A DNA stretch of 64,000 bases from JAKPUX01 sp964436305 (GTDB lineage Bacteria > Zhuqueibacterota > Zhuqueibacteria > Residuimicrobiales > Residuimicrobiaceae): contig CAYTCI010000004.1 of the NCBI GenBank assembly GCA_964436305.1, forward strand, positions 1 through 64,000, in the 5' to 3' direction. A model generated the notes under the pieces. The model had not been told where the DNA came from. It searched no databases and was given only the letters and a program-made list of their open reading frames with translations. The translations under genes were made by a program, and so were the position numbers. Below, piece after piece: positions 16,815-25,939 of this stretch (position 1 is its first letter; each line of letters begins with the position of its first letter).

Positions 16815-16824
16815 ACGCCCCGCT

Positions 16825-18852
16825 CTAGGCGATCGCCACCCGGATCAGATAGAGAAGGCCCGCCAGCGAGAGCGCAATGGCGAGGGCGGCCGCAGTGTGC
16901 GCCGGCTCGCCTCCACGGCCGGCCCGCAGAGCCCGCCGCACCACCATGGGGCCGAGCAGCAGGGTATTGATTATCAGGGGAACCAGGAGAAACCATGAGG
17001 GCTCGAGCCAACGCCCGGGATCGGCGAGGGCGGCCACTCCGGCATGCCAACGCGCCGCGCTCCCGACCGCACCGCTGATCTTGCCGGCCTGGATCATCAG
17101 ATCGAATCCCCGCATGAGAAAGAGCAGGGCATTTCCGCAGAGCATCAACCAGGCCCCCACCCGCGCCGCATACGCCCAGGCGACCGCCGCCGGCCAGCTC
17201 TCGCCCTCATCGAGCCGGCTGTGGAGCACCCCATACCCCGCATAGATGACGAAACCGATGTTGAGCCAGCTGGCGAAGCGCAGCCAGGAGGTCGGCGGCA
17301 GATAATAGATCAGATAGAGGCAGGAGAGAATGCCGAGGGCCGGAAAGATATGATCCCGGCAAAAATAGAAGAAGAGGGCGGCTGCGATCAGCAGGCCGGC
17401 CTTGGCCAGGGGCGGCAGCGGCACCCATAGGAGCACGGCCGCCAGGATCAGATAGAGGCCGAGGGCCCAGGGCCACCCTCCGGGCACGCGGAAGGGGCGC
17501 GGCCGGCCGGGATCGCGCCGCCGCAGGACGATGATTCCGGCGCTGACCAAAATGAAAGCGAAGAGCGTGCCGATATTGGTCAGATCGACCATTTCGTCGA
17601 TGCTGGCAACGGCGGCGAAAGAGGCCACGAAGAGCCCGGTGATCAGGGTGGCGATATGCGGGGTGCGAAAACGCGGATGGACCCGGCGGAATACTGGCGG
17701 CAGCAGGCCGTCACGCGACATCGAGAAGAATATGCGCGGCTGGCCGAGCTGGAAGATGAAGAGCACCGCGGTGTGGGCGATGACCGAGCCGAAGGCGACG
17801 ATCCCGACCGCCCAGCCGAGTGAGGGACTGGCATGCGCGAGCGCCAGGGTCAGGGGCTCGGCCTGCTCGGTGGCGAGGGTGGCCTTGAGCTCCGGATAGG
17901 AGATCAGACCGGTGAAAATGGCCGAGACGATCACGTAAAAAAGGGTGCAGATGATGAGCGAGGCGATAATGCCGATCGGGAGGTCGCGTTTGGGATTGCG
18001 CGTCTCCTCCGCAGCGGTCGAAACCGCGTCGAACCCGATGTAGGCGAAAAAGACGATCGCCGCCCCGGCGCTGATCCCCGACCAGCCGTTCGGGGCGAAG
18101 GGTGTCCAGTTCTCCGGCTTGATCCAGAAACCACCGACTACAATGAAAAAGGTCAGCACGACGATCTTGATGCCGACCATCACGGCATTGAAGCGGGCGC
18201 TCTCCCGGATGCCCCAGATGAGCACCAGGGAGATCAGCGCGACGATCGTGACCGCCAGAAGATTGCAGACAATCGGCAAGCCGAAGAGGTGCGGGGCATC
18301 ACGGAAGACAGTCTGTACTCCGGCGCTATCGACGATGCGCGCGGCCGTGCGGTAATCCATCGAGATCCAGTCGGGGATGACGACGCCAAATCCGCGCATA
18401 AAGGTCTTGAAATAGTTCGCCCAGGAGATGGCCACAGCGATGTTGCCGACGGCATATTCGATGATCAGGTCCCAGCCGATGACCCAGGCGATCAGCTCGC
18501 CAAGGGTTGCGTAGGAGTAGGTGTAGGCCGAACCGGCGATCGGCACCAGCGAGGCGAATTCGGCGTAACAGAGGGCGGTGAAGCCGCAGACCACCGCGGT
18601 GATGACAAAGGAGAGCATCAGCGCCGGGCCCGCGCCCGGCCTGAAGGCATCTCCGGCAGCGGCCGTACCGATGGTGGCGAAGATGCCGGCGCCGATGATG
18701 GCGCCGATGCCGAAGAGGGTCAGCTGTACCGGCCCCAGCACCCGTTTGAGGCTGTACTCACTGCGCTCGGAGTCGCGGAGGATGCGATCCAGCGATTTGA
18801 TGCGGAAAAGCGCAGCCATGCCGCGGCCGCGTGTGGGTGAGGCTCCTTCCAT
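16825..18852 (-). CDS. APC-family cationic amino acid permease
   Basis: A 675-residue membrane transporter. The start MEGASPTRG is kept because AGGAG lies eight bases upstream; a second ATG 11 codons later lacks a ribosome site. The core has the amino acid-polyamine-organocation pattern: the first helix with GIGAIIGAGIFATIG (the unwound substrate-binding segment), then PIAGSAYTYSYATLGE and GFDAVSTAAEETRNPKRDLP. There are about 12 core helices plus extra hydrophobic segments after residue 480, so it is longer than most bacterial YfnA-type members and closer to the cationic amino acid transporter group. It is probably an amino acid:proton symporter or a uniporter; the substrate is not determinable from the sequence. 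It has its own promoter at 18897-18926. Confidence 0.87.
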   Translation of the reverse strand: MEGASPTRGRGMAALFRIKSLDRILRDSERSEYSLKRVLGPVQLTLFGIGAIIGAGIFATIGTAAAGDAFRPGAGPALMLSFVITAVVCGFTALCYAEFASLVPIAGSAYTYSYATLGELIAWVIGWDLIIEYAVGNIAVAISWANYFKTFMRGFGVVIPDWISMDYRTAARIVDSAGVQTVFRDAPHLFGLPIVCNLLAVTIVALISLVLIWGIRESARFNAVMVGIKIVVLTFFIVVGGFWIKPENWTPFAPNGWSGISAGAAIVFFAYIGFDAVSTAAEETRNPKRDLPIGIIASLIICTLFYVIVSAIFTGLISYPELKATLATEQAEPLTLALAHASPSLGWAVGIVAFGSVIAHTAVLFIFQLGQPRIFFSMSRDGLLPPVFRRVHPRFRTPHIATLITGLFVASFAAVASIDEMVDLTNIGTLFAFILVSAGIIVLRRRDPGRPRPFRVPGGWPWALGLYLILAAVLLWVPLPPLAKAGLLIAAALFFYFCRDHIFPALGILSCLYLIYYLPPTSWLRFASWLNIGFVIYAGYGVLHSRLDEGESWPAAVAWAYAARVGAWLMLCGNALLFLMRGFDLMIQAGKISGAVGSAARWHAGVAALADPGRWLEPSWFLLVPLIINTLLLGPMVVRRALRAGRGGEPAHTAAALAIALSLAGLLYLIRVAIA

Positions 18853-18896
18853 CTGCCAGGCTCCTTCCTGCTGCCAGCCGGTCCGTTTTCGTCCTG

Positions 18897-18926
18897 AATA
18901 TACGGCTATTTGGGCCGAAGTTGCAA
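18897..18926 (-). promoter_or_regulatory. Sigma70-like promoter of the amino acid permease gene
   Basis: On the minus strand TTGCAA (18926-18921), an 18-base spacer and TATATT (18902-18897), about 45 bases before the permease start. Confidence 0.55.
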
Positions 18927-19087
18927 TCGAATTCTCAGCTCCCCACCCGGTCGGGATGGGCTATTGAACCAGAACGGAGGGCAGCCTGGCAAATAAAACC
19001 ATTTGGTTTTAGGATACATTTATTTAAATTATAAAGCTAATGAGCAAATCACTCGCATAAGGATCTGGCAAAGGGAAAAGGAGTTCC

Positions 19088-20272
19088 ATGAAGATTTTTG
19101 TGCTCAATTGTGGCAGCTCTTCGCTCAAATTTCAGCTCATCGAGGCCGATACGGAAAAGCTTCTGGCCAAGGGCGTGGTGGAGCGGATCGGCGCCAGCGA
19201 TGCCATCTTGACCTACAAGCCGGTGGGCAAAGAGGCGGTTTCGCAGACGCGTGAAATCCCCAACCACGAAACCGCCCTGAGTCTGGTGCTTGACCTGCTT
19301 TCGAGCGCTCAGCATGGCGTGATTGCGAGCATGGGCGAAATCAAGGGGGTTGGCCACCGTCTGGTGCACGGCGGCGAGGAGTTTGTCAGTTCGGTATTGA
19401 TCGATGGCAAGGTGAAGGAGGGGGTGCACCGCTGCATCCAGTTTGCGCCGCTGCATAATCCCCATAATCTAAAGGGCGTGGAAGTCTGCGAGCAGCTGAT
19501 GCCGGGGGTGCCACAGGTGGGCGTCTTCGATACCGCCTTCCATCACACCCTGCCGGCCAAGGCCTTTATGTATGCCCTGCCGATGTCGTTCTACCGCAAG
19601 CACCGCATCCGCCGCTATGGTTTCCACGGCACCTCGCATGCCTATGTCGCCCGCAAGGCAGCCGAGTTCACCGGCCGGCCGCTCGAGAACCTGAAGATCA
19701 TCACCTGTCATCTCGGCAACGGCGCCAGTGTCACCGCTGTCGATGGCGGCCGCTCGGTCGAGACCAGCATGGGCTTCACCCCGCTCGAAGGGCTGGTCAT
19801 GGGGACGCGCTCCGGGGATGTCGATCCGGCCCTGATTCCCTATATTGCCAAGATCGAGGATCTCTCGATGGCCCAGGTCGATTCCCTGCTCAACAAAAAA
19901 AGCGGCATGCTCGGGCTGACCGAAAAGACCAATGATTTTCGCGAAATCGAGGAGGCGGCCGAGCATGGTGATGCCGCCTGCATCCAGGCCCTGGAGATCT
20001 TTTGCCACCGCCTGCGCAAGTACATCGGTGCCTATATGGCCGTGCTCGGCGGTCTGGATGTGCTGGTCTTCACCGCCGGCATCGGGGAGCACTCTCCGCT
20101 GGTGCGCGAATGGACCTGCGCCAATCTGGCCGCACTCGGGATCGAGATTGACCCGGCGCGCAACGCCAAAAATGAATTTGATATCGGCTCGGGCGCCGTC
20201 AGGGTCCTGGTGGTGCCAACCAACGAGGAACTCGCCATCGCCCGCGAAACCCAGCGCATTCTGGCCCATTGA
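19088..20272 (+). CDS. ackA: Acetate kinase
   Basis: A 394-residue protein of the usual length for acetate kinase, which converts acetyl phosphate and ADP to acetate and ATP. The ribosome site AAGGAG lies before the ATG. The N-terminal phosphate motif NCGSSSLKF, the VGHRLVHGGE segment, HGTSHAYVARKAA, the adenosine motif HLGNGASVTAV and the C-terminal GIGEHSPLVRE loop are all present. A phosphotransacetylase partner is not nearby, so the two steps of the acetate pathway are unlinked here. The gene is monocistronic: an AT-rich leader precedes it and a strong bidirectional terminator follows 25 bases after the stop. Confidence 0.97.
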   Translation: MKIFVLNCGSSSLKFQLIEADTEKLLAKGVVERIGASDAILTYKPVGKEAVSQTREIPNHETALSLVLDLLSSAQHGVIASMGEIKGVGHRLVHGGEEFVSSVLIDGKVKEGVHRCIQFAPLHNPHNLKGVEVCEQLMPGVPQVGVFDTAFHHTLPAKAFMYALPMSFYRKHRIRRYGFHGTSHAYVARKAAEFTGRPLENLKIITCHLGNGASVTAVDGGRSVETSMGFTPLEGLVMGTRSGDVDPALIPYIAKIEDLSMAQVDSLLNKKSGMLGLTEKTNDFREIEEAAEHGDAACIQALEIFCHRLRKYIGAYMAVLGGLDVLVFTAGIGEHSPLVREWTCANLAALGIEIDPARNAKNEFDIGSGAVRVLVVPTNEELAIARETQRILAH

Positions 20273-20296
20273 GCAGCCCTGATCGATGGAAAGCAT

Positions 20297-20338
20297 AAAA
20301 AAAGCCTTTTACCGGCACCGGTAAAAGGCTTTTTTTTT
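20297..20338. terminator. Bidirectional terminator between ackA and tRNA-Gly
   Basis: A long inverted repeat, AAAAGCCTTTTACC and GGTAAAAGGCTTTT, with a six-base apex, flanked by A and T runs on both sides, so a U-tract is made in either direction. It serves ackA on the plus strand and the tRNA gene on the minus strand. Confidence 0.85.
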
Positions 20339-20339
20339 G

Positions 20340-20411
20340 AGCGGGAGACGGGGATCGAACCCGCGACATCAAGCTTGGGAAGCTTGCGTTCTACCACTGA
20401 ACTACTCCCGC
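20340..20411 (-). tRNA. tRNA-Gly (anticodon CCC)
   Basis: The minus strand folds as a full cloverleaf: acceptor stem GCGGGAG / CTCCCGC, D arm GTTCAGTGGTAGAAC, anticodon stem CAAGC / GCTTG with the loop TTCCCAA (anticodon CCC, reading GGG), and T arm with GTTCGATCC. The discriminator base is T and the CCA end is not encoded. Length is 72 bases. Confidence 0.95.
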
Positions 20412-20470
20412 AGCGTGAACTCTATTTTAGCAAATATTCTGACGAAATGCAAGGCCTTTCTGCACGGCCG

Positions 20471-20573
20471 GCCGGGTTGGCGCGAGAGGGGCGCAGAGGC
20501 TGCCGGGTTGGCGCGAGAGGGGGGCTTTGCGGCTCTACGCGAGCCAGTGGCAGCCGGGTCGGCACAAGAGGGG
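20471..20573. repeat. Three short direct repeats between tRNA-Gly and a small gene
   Basis: Copies of GCCGGGTTGGCGCGAGAGGG (plus one further G) occur at 20471-20491 and 20502-20522 (identical over 21 bases, 31 bases apart). A third copy at 20553-20573 has three substitutions. The spacing is unequal and the units are not palindromic, so it is not a CRISPR array. It could be a protein-binding region for the promoter at 20594 or a replication-slippage product. Confidence 0.65.
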
Positions 20574-20593
20574 TACGGAGGCAAAGGAATCTC

Positions 20594-20622
20594 TTGAATA
20601 TGGCCCAAAAAACTGCTATGTT
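20594..20622 (+). promoter_or_regulatory. Sigma70-like promoter of the small HTH gene and xylulokinase
   Basis: TTGAAT (20594-20599), a 17-base spacer and TATGTT (20617-20622), 62 bases before the start codon of the small gene. It lies directly after the three direct repeats. Confidence 0.55.
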
Positions 20623-20684
20623 ATTTCCAGCACACACACGACCGGGCCAAGGCGCCCGGCAGCACACTTAACCAGGAGGATGCC

Positions 20685-20855
20685 ATGGCTGAAGAGATGG
20701 TATCGGCCGGAAAACTGGCCAAGGAATGGGGCGTAAGCGAAGCCGCCGTCAAAAAGGCGATCAAGGAACTCGGTGTCGAGCCCGACGCCAAAAAGGGTGT
20801 TTGCGCCCTCTACAGCGCAACCACAGCCGCCAAAATCAAAAAAGCGCTCAAGTAA
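20685..20855 (+). CDS. 56-residue helix-turn-helix-like small protein
   Basis: A short gene, ATG to TAA, encoding 56 residues that begin MAEEMVSAGKLAKEWGVSEA. The ribosome site AGGAGG lies six bases before the ATG. The segment SAGKLAKEWGVSEAAVKKAIKELGVEP has the spacing of a winged or simple helix-turn-helix: two short helices with a turn at WGVSEA and a basic recognition helix. The tail KGVCALYSATTAAKIKKALK is basic. It stops 11 bases before the xylulokinase ATG, and its stop overlaps the ribosome site (TAAAGGAGG), so the two are translated together. Similar tiny proteins occur in other FCB bacteria as far as I recall. It may be a DNA-binding regulator of the sugar kinase gene; that role is inferred. 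Confidence 0.7.
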   Translation: MAEEMVSAGKLAKEWGVSEAAVKKAIKELGVEPDAKKGVCALYSATTAAKIKKALK

Positions 20856-20866
20856 AGGAGGTCTGC

Positions 20867-22444
20867 ATGCTTTTTGCCGGTCTCGACAGCTCGACCCAGG
20901 GCTGCAAACTGATCGTCCTCGATCTCGACAAGCGGGAGGTCGTGCACCTCGATGCGATCAACTATGACAGCGATCTCGACTATGGCACGCGCAACGGGGT
21001 CATTCAGGGGCTCGAACCGGGCGCTTCGGAATCCGATCCCGCCATGTGGATCGAGGCCATCGAGCGCCTCTTCGCCCGCATGGCCAAGGCCGGCGTCCCG
21101 GTCGCTCAGATCCGCGCCCTTTCGGTCTCGGGTCAGCAGCACGGCCTGGTCACCCTGGATGCCGCCGGCGGGCTGTCGCGGCCTCGCAGCAAGCTGTGGA
21201 ACGATTTCAGCACCGAAGAGGAGTGCCGCCTGCTCACCGCCGCGGTCGGCGGCGCCGCGGCAATGATCGCCGAGGTCGGCAACAGCCAGCGCACCGGCTA
21301 CACCGCCGCCAAGATTTATCACCTGGTGCGCCACGAGCCCGAGCTCTGGCGCAAGACCGCCACCTGCTTTCTGGTGCACAACTATGTCAACTGGTGGCTG
21401 ACCGGGGGTGAAGAGGGCGGCATCCGCGTCATGGAGCCCGGCGATCTCTCCGGGATGGCCCTCTGGCACCCCGGCACCGGCCGCTGGTCGGAAAAGGTGC
21501 TCAAGGCGATCGCACCGGATCTGGCGGATAAACTGCCGCCGGTCCGGCCTTCGGATCAGAGCATCGGCACGATCGGCCGCAAGCTGGCGGAGCGCTTCGG
21601 CTTTGACCCCCACTGCCGCATTGACGCCGGCTGCGGAGACAACATGTACGGCGCCATCGGCACCGGCAACGTCACCCCCGGCCTCGTGACCATCAGCCTC
21701 GGCACCAGCGGCACGGCCTACACCGTGCTCGATACCCCCTTCATCGATGCCAGCGGTGAGATCGCCGCCTTCCGCGACAGCACCGGGCGGCATTTCCCGC
21801 TGCTGTGCGTCTCCAACCTCGCCAACGGCTACAATGCCCTGATCGCTGAGCACGGCCTGACCCATGCCGCCTTCAACCAGCTGATGGAGCGCACCCCGGC
21901 GGGCAACGAAGGCCGGATGCTCCTGCCGTGGTATATGGGCGAACGGACACCCGATGTGCCCCTGGCCGCGCCGGTCTATTTCGGCTTTGGACTGAACGAT
22001 TTCACCGTAGAGAAGCTCGGCCGCGCCGTCCTCGAGGGGCATATCCTCAACCTCTACGACGGTTATCGCAAGATGCCGGTGCAGGCGCGGGAGATCCGGC
22101 TGACGGGTGGGCTCTCGCAGTCCCCGGCCTGGTGCCAGGCGATCGCGGATATCTTCGAGACCGAGGTTGTGCCGGTGGAGGGCGAGGGCGCTGCGATGGG
22201 CGCTGCCCTGCACGCCGCCTGGGTCTATGAGAAGGAGAACGGCCGCGACATCGCCCTGCCCGAGCTGGTGGCCCCCTTCATCCAGCTGCGCGAGGCGATG
22301 CGTAAAAAGCCGCTGCCGGAACACATCACCCGCTACCAGCCGATGAAGCGGGCCTTCGCCGCTCTCAGCGCCCGGGTCCGCGGGGTCGCCGGCGCCGAGG
22401 ATCCCTTTGCCTGGCGGCAGCAGCTCATCCAGGATCTCCCCTGA
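20867..22444 (+). CDS. xylB: FGGY-family xylulokinase
   Basis: A 525-residue sugar kinase that would phosphorylate D-xylulose to xylulose 5-phosphate. A perfect ribosome site (AAAGGAGG) lies before the ATG. The N-terminal FGGY domain begins FAGLDSSTQGCKLIVLD (phosphate-1 motif) and contains the SVSGQQHGLV substrate loop and LWNDFST. The C-terminal domain has AGCGDNMYGAIGTG, ISLGTSGTAY and the adenosine motif LTGGLSQSPAWCQ. These motifs are closest to xylulokinases among FGGY kinases, though ribulokinase-type substrates cannot be ruled out. No xylose isomerase or transporter lies in the window. It is co-transcribed with the small HTH-like gene. Confidence 0.9.
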   Translation: MLFAGLDSSTQGCKLIVLDLDKREVVHLDAINYDSDLDYGTRNGVIQGLEPGASESDPAMWIEAIERLFARMAKAGVPVAQIRALSVSGQQHGLVTLDAAGGLSRPRSKLWNDFSTEEECRLLTAAVGGAAAMIAEVGNSQRTGYTAAKIYHLVRHEPELWRKTATCFLVHNYVNWWLTGGEEGGIRVMEPGDLSGMALWHPGTGRWSEKVLKAIAPDLADKLPPVRPSDQSIGTIGRKLAERFGFDPHCRIDAGCGDNMYGAIGTGNVTPGLVTISLGTSGTAYTVLDTPFIDASGEIAAFRDSTGRHFPLLCVSNLANGYNALIAEHGLTHAAFNQLMERTPAGNEGRMLLPWYMGERTPDVPLAAPVYFGFGLNDFTVEKLGRAVLEGHILNLYDGYRKMPVQAREIRLTGGLSQSPAWCQAIADIFETEVVPVEGEGAAMGAALHAAWVYEKENGRDIALPELVAPFIQLREAMRKKPLPEHITRYQPMKRAFAALSARVRGVAGAEDPFAWRQQLIQDLP

Positions 22445-22457
22445 AAGCGAGGCAGCC

Positions 22458-23171
22458 ATGCGCAAATTGATCTACTGGCTGGCGGCGATCGCCCTGGTCT
22501 TCGGCCTGATGCTGGGGCTGCGCGCCTGGCTGCTCAGCCGGATCACCTACCAGCCCGATTGGTTCCAGCAGCAACAGGCGGCGGGTGAGGCATGGAAAAG
22601 CCCAGCGGCGACGCAGCATCCCGCCGCCGGCAGCGCTCATCAGGCGGGCGGCAGGGCGGTACTTGGGGAAAAACCGGCCGCCGCTGCAGTCCGGCTGACT
22701 CCGCTGCAGCGAACACTGCAGCAGCAGGGCGAGGCGCGGATCACCGCTGATGACTTTGTTCCAACCCTGTTGAACGAGATGGCGGGCCAGGACCAGTTCG
22801 ATCCCTATGCGGTTGTACGCGGTGCCAAAACCACCATTCATCCGGGCCGGATGGTCGTCGAGATGATGGTCAATCTGGAGGCGATCCCGCGCGATGAGCT
22901 GACGCCGGAGGGGGCGCGGGTATTCGATCAGCTGCGTGACCTGCTGCCGGATAAAACCCTGCAGCAGGTCTACATCAAGGGCGACCTCGAACCGGTGGCC
23001 TCCGGGGACCGTGTCATCCTCGGCGGCTCCTCGCGGATTCAGATTGGCCGTTTCACCTTTGATCTGACCGATCTCAAGAACCGTTTTCACCTCGATCCCG
23101 CCATCGCGATGAGCCATTTTGCCTTCAGCCGTTTCGAGCTGCGCGAGGGCTATCTGCTGCTGCGGCAATAG
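22458..23171 (+). CDS. Unknown single-pass membrane-anchored protein
   Basis: A 237-residue protein that I do not recognise. It has a short basic start (MRKL) and one hydrophobic helix at about residues 5-25, then a Gln/Ala-rich linker of about 60 residues. From about residue 85 it has a compact domain with predicted beta strands (GRMVVEMMVNLEAIP, YIKGDLEPVASGDRVILGG, IQIGRFTFDLTDL). The anchor-linker-domain layout suggests a protein facing the periplasm. It begins 14 bases after the xylulokinase stop and precedes the rRNA methylase gene by 31 bases, so it belongs to the same message. No cysteine pairs or catalytic motifs are visible. Confidence 0.7.
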   Translation: MRKLIYWLAAIALVFGLMLGLRAWLLSRITYQPDWFQQQQAAGEAWKSPAATQHPAAGSAHQAGGRAVLGEKPAAAAVRLTPLQRTLQQQGEARITADDFVPTLLNEMAGQDQFDPYAVVRGAKTTIHPGRMVVEMMVNLEAIPRDELTPEGARVFDQLRDLLPDKTLQQVYIKGDLEPVASGDRVILGGSSRIQIGRFTFDLTDLKNRFHLDPAIAMSHFAFSRFELREGYLLLRQ

Positions 23172-23202
23172 GCCGCGGCGGCGAACCCGGGAGCAGGTAT
23201 CA

Positions 23203-24009
23203 ATGCATGCTGTACCGCCATCCCATGCCCGGACCATCGAAGAGGCCGATGATCCCCGTATTGCGGTCTTTCGGGCCATTCGGGACCGCGAGCTGATCCG
23301 TGAACAGGGGCTCTTCATCGTCGAGGGCGAAAATCCGGTCCTGCGGCTGCTGGCAAGCCCCTTCGAGACCCGCGCCGTACTGGTCAGCGAACAACGGCTG
23401 GAGCGGATCGCACCGCAGGTCCCCCCATCCGTGCCCCTCTTCGTTGCGCCGGCTTCACTGCTGGAGCAGGTGCCCGGCTTCCTCTTCAATCGGGGTGTCC
23501 TCGCCTGCGGTCTCCGCCGCCCGCTGCCCGGTTTGCCGGCCCTGCTGGCGGGGCTGCAGCCCCCGGCCACGCTGGTGGTCTGCTGCGGCATCGGTGACGC
23601 CGAGAATCTCGGGCAGATCCTGCGCACTGCCAGCGCTCTCGGAGCGGCAGGGCTGTTAATCGGGGAAGGCACGATCGATCCCTTTTACCGGCGGGTCATC
23701 CGGGTTTCAATGGGCAGCCTTTTCACCCTGCCCCTGGCCATGAGCACCGATCTGGCAGCGGACCTCACGCTGCTCAAGGCGCGGGGCTTTTCGCTCTTCG
23801 CCACCCACCTGGACCCGGACAGTACGCCGCTGCCGGCAGTGAAGCCGGCTCTCCTGAACGCCCTGCTGCTCGGCAGCGAGAGCAAGGGCCTGCCCGCGGT
23901 CCTGGTGCAGCGCTGCCAAGTGCGCGTCACCATTCCCATGCAGCACGGGGTCGATTCCCTCAACGTCGCCGCCGCCGCGGCGATCTTTCTCCACCATTTC
24001 CGGGTCTGA
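23203..24009 (+). CDS. SpoU (TrmH) family RNA 2'-O-methyltransferase
   Basis: A 268-residue SPOUT-class methyltransferase that would transfer a methyl group from S-adenosylmethionine to a ribose 2'-OH in rRNA or tRNA. The N-terminal RNA-binding domain is of the L30e-like type (ADDPRIAVFRAIRDR, then FIVEGENPVLRLL). The knotted catalytic domain carries motif 1 (ENLGQILRTASALGA), motif 2 (LLGSESKGLP) and motif 3 (IPMQHGVDSLNVAAAAAIF). Motif 1 has E-N-L-G where many members have N-x-G-x-I-x-R; the conserved arginine in LRTA is kept. The start at MHAVPPS is chosen over earlier in-frame codons, which overlap the previous gene. The exact target nucleotide is unknown. Confidence 0.86.
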   Translation: MHAVPPSHARTIEEADDPRIAVFRAIRDRELIREQGLFIVEGENPVLRLLASPFETRAVLVSEQRLERIAPQVPPSVPLFVAPASLLEQVPGFLFNRGVLACGLRRPLPGLPALLAGLQPPATLVVCCGIGDAENLGQILRTASALGAAGLLIGEGTIDPFYRRVIRVSMGSLFTLPLAMSTDLAADLTLLKARGFSLFATHLDPDSTPLPAVKPALLNALLLGSESKGLPAVLVQRCQVRVTIPMQHGVDSLNVAAAAAIFLHHFRV

Positions 24010-24119
24010 CAACGGCGGCATGGCTGCCGGATACGGCGCTGCTGCTCCTGTGCCAGCCAAAACTCTTGGTTTTAAGCTGAAAAATCCCTACCTTTCATTT
24101 TGCCAAAACAGGAGAATCC

Positions 24120-24605
<486 letters not shown>

Positions 24606-24617
24606 GTCCGCAGCGGC

Positions 24618-25907
24618 GTGGAAAAGGTCGGCAAAGTCTCTTTCTATACCCTCGGCTGCCGCTTGAACCAGGCGGAGACCGCAGCCCTGCAGAACCGCTT
24701 TACGGCGGCGGGATACGAGGTCGTCGATTTCGCCGAACCCGCCGACGTGGTGGTGATCAACACCTGCACAGTGACCGGGCATGGCGACAGTGATGCCCGG
24801 CGGCTGGTGCACCGGGTCCACCGCGACCAGGGCCAGGCGCGGATCGCCCTCATCGGCTGCCAATCCCAGCTGCAGGGCGAAGCCCTTTGCCGCTTGCCGG
24901 GCGTGAGCTGGGTGGCCGGGAATGCAGTCAAAATGGAACTGCCGGAGATCATCCGCAGCCATCCTGAGGGTGGTCCCCTGCTGGTCGCCCCGAAGATCGG
25001 CCGCGGCGCCTTTACCATGCCCGCGCCGGCGATCGACGCCAATCGCACCCGCGCCCATCTTAAAATCCAGGACGGCTGCAACTTTTTTTGCTCTTTTTGC
25101 GAGATCCCCTATGCGCGCGGCCGCAGCCGCAGCCGTGAGTTCAGCGATGTGCTGCGCGAGGCGGAGCTGCTCGTCAGCGCCGGCCATCGTGAGATCATCC
25201 TGACCGGGGTCAACATCGGCACCTGGCAGGAGGGCGAGAGAGGGCTGATCGAGCTCATCGGCGCCCTCGAGACCCTCAGCGGCCTCGAACGGATTCGCAT
25301 CTCCTCGATCGAGATGACCACCATTCCCGAAGACCTCCTGGCAATGATGCGCCGTGGCCGCCTCTGCCGCTTCCTCCATGTTCCGGCCCAGAGCGGCAGC
25401 GATGCCATCCTCAAGGCCATGCACCGCCGCCATACGGCAGAGCAGTTCGCCGCCCTGATCCGGCATGCCGCGTCCGAGATCCCGGAGATCGGCCTGGGCA
25501 CCGACGTGCTGGTCGGCTTTCCCGGCGAGAGCGACCTGCTCTTCGAAGAGACGCACGCCCTGCTCGAGTCGCTGCCACTGGCCTATTTTCACGTCTTCAG
25601 CTATTCGGAGCGCAGCCATGCCCGCAGCCGGCTCCTGCCCGGCAAGATCGACGACGCCACCAAGGCCCGGCGCAGCAAGATCTTGCGCCAGTTGAGCCTG
25701 CGCAAACGCCAGGAGTATTTCCGCCGTTTCCTCGGCAGCGAACAGCTGGTCCTCTTCGAGGAAGAAAAAGGGGGAGTCTGGAGCGGCGTGACCGATACCT
25801 ACCTCCGGGTGCGGGCGCGCAGCAGCGAGCCGCTGCGCCGGCAGCTTCGCCGGGTCCGGCTGGAGAGGGCCGAAGAACTCTCGGTCCTGGGAACTCTGGT
25901 CGATTAA
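24618..25907 (+). CDS. mtaB: MtaB-type tRNA (t6A37) methylthiotransferase
   Basis: A 429-residue radical SAM enzyme of the methylthiotransferase family. The N-terminal UPF0004 domain (FYTLGCRLNQAETAAL, VVINTCTVT, IGCQSQL) supplies the three cysteines of the auxiliary 4Fe-4S cluster. The radical SAM motif CNFFCSFCEIPYARGRSRSR follows. The LGCRLNQAE and VINTCTVT versions are typical of MtaB (also called YqeV), which adds 2-methylthio to N6-threonylcarbamoyladenosine, and not of MiaB or RimO. A TRAM-like region closes the protein. A GTG start gives MEKVGKVSFYTLG, but its ribosome site is weak, so translation may be coupled to the cyclophilin gene upstream. Confidence 0.88.
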   Translation: MEKVGKVSFYTLGCRLNQAETAALQNRFTAAGYEVVDFAEPADVVVINTCTVTGHGDSDARRLVHRVHRDQGQARIALIGCQSQLQGEALCRLPGVSWVAGNAVKMELPEIIRSHPEGGPLLVAPKIGRGAFTMPAPAIDANRTRAHLKIQDGCNFFCSFCEIPYARGRSRSREFSDVLREAELLVSAGHREIILTGVNIGTWQEGERGLIELIGALETLSGLERIRISSIEMTTIPEDLLAMMRRGRLCRFLHVPAQSGSDAILKAMHRRHTAEQFAALIRHAASEIPEIGLGTDVLVGFPGESDLLFEETHALLESLPLAYFHVFSYSERSHARSRLLPGKIDDATKARRSKILRQLSLRKRQEYFRRFLGSEQLVLFEEEKGGVWSGVTDTYLRVRARSSEPLRRQLRRVRLERAEELSVLGTLVD

Positions 25908-25939
25908 CCCGCGTATCTTACAGGGAGAGTCAAGCCCGT

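Noticed and set aside
20471..20573. CRISPR array
   Set aside because: Only three copies with unequal spacing (31 and 51 bases), no palindromic unit and no cas genes nearby.
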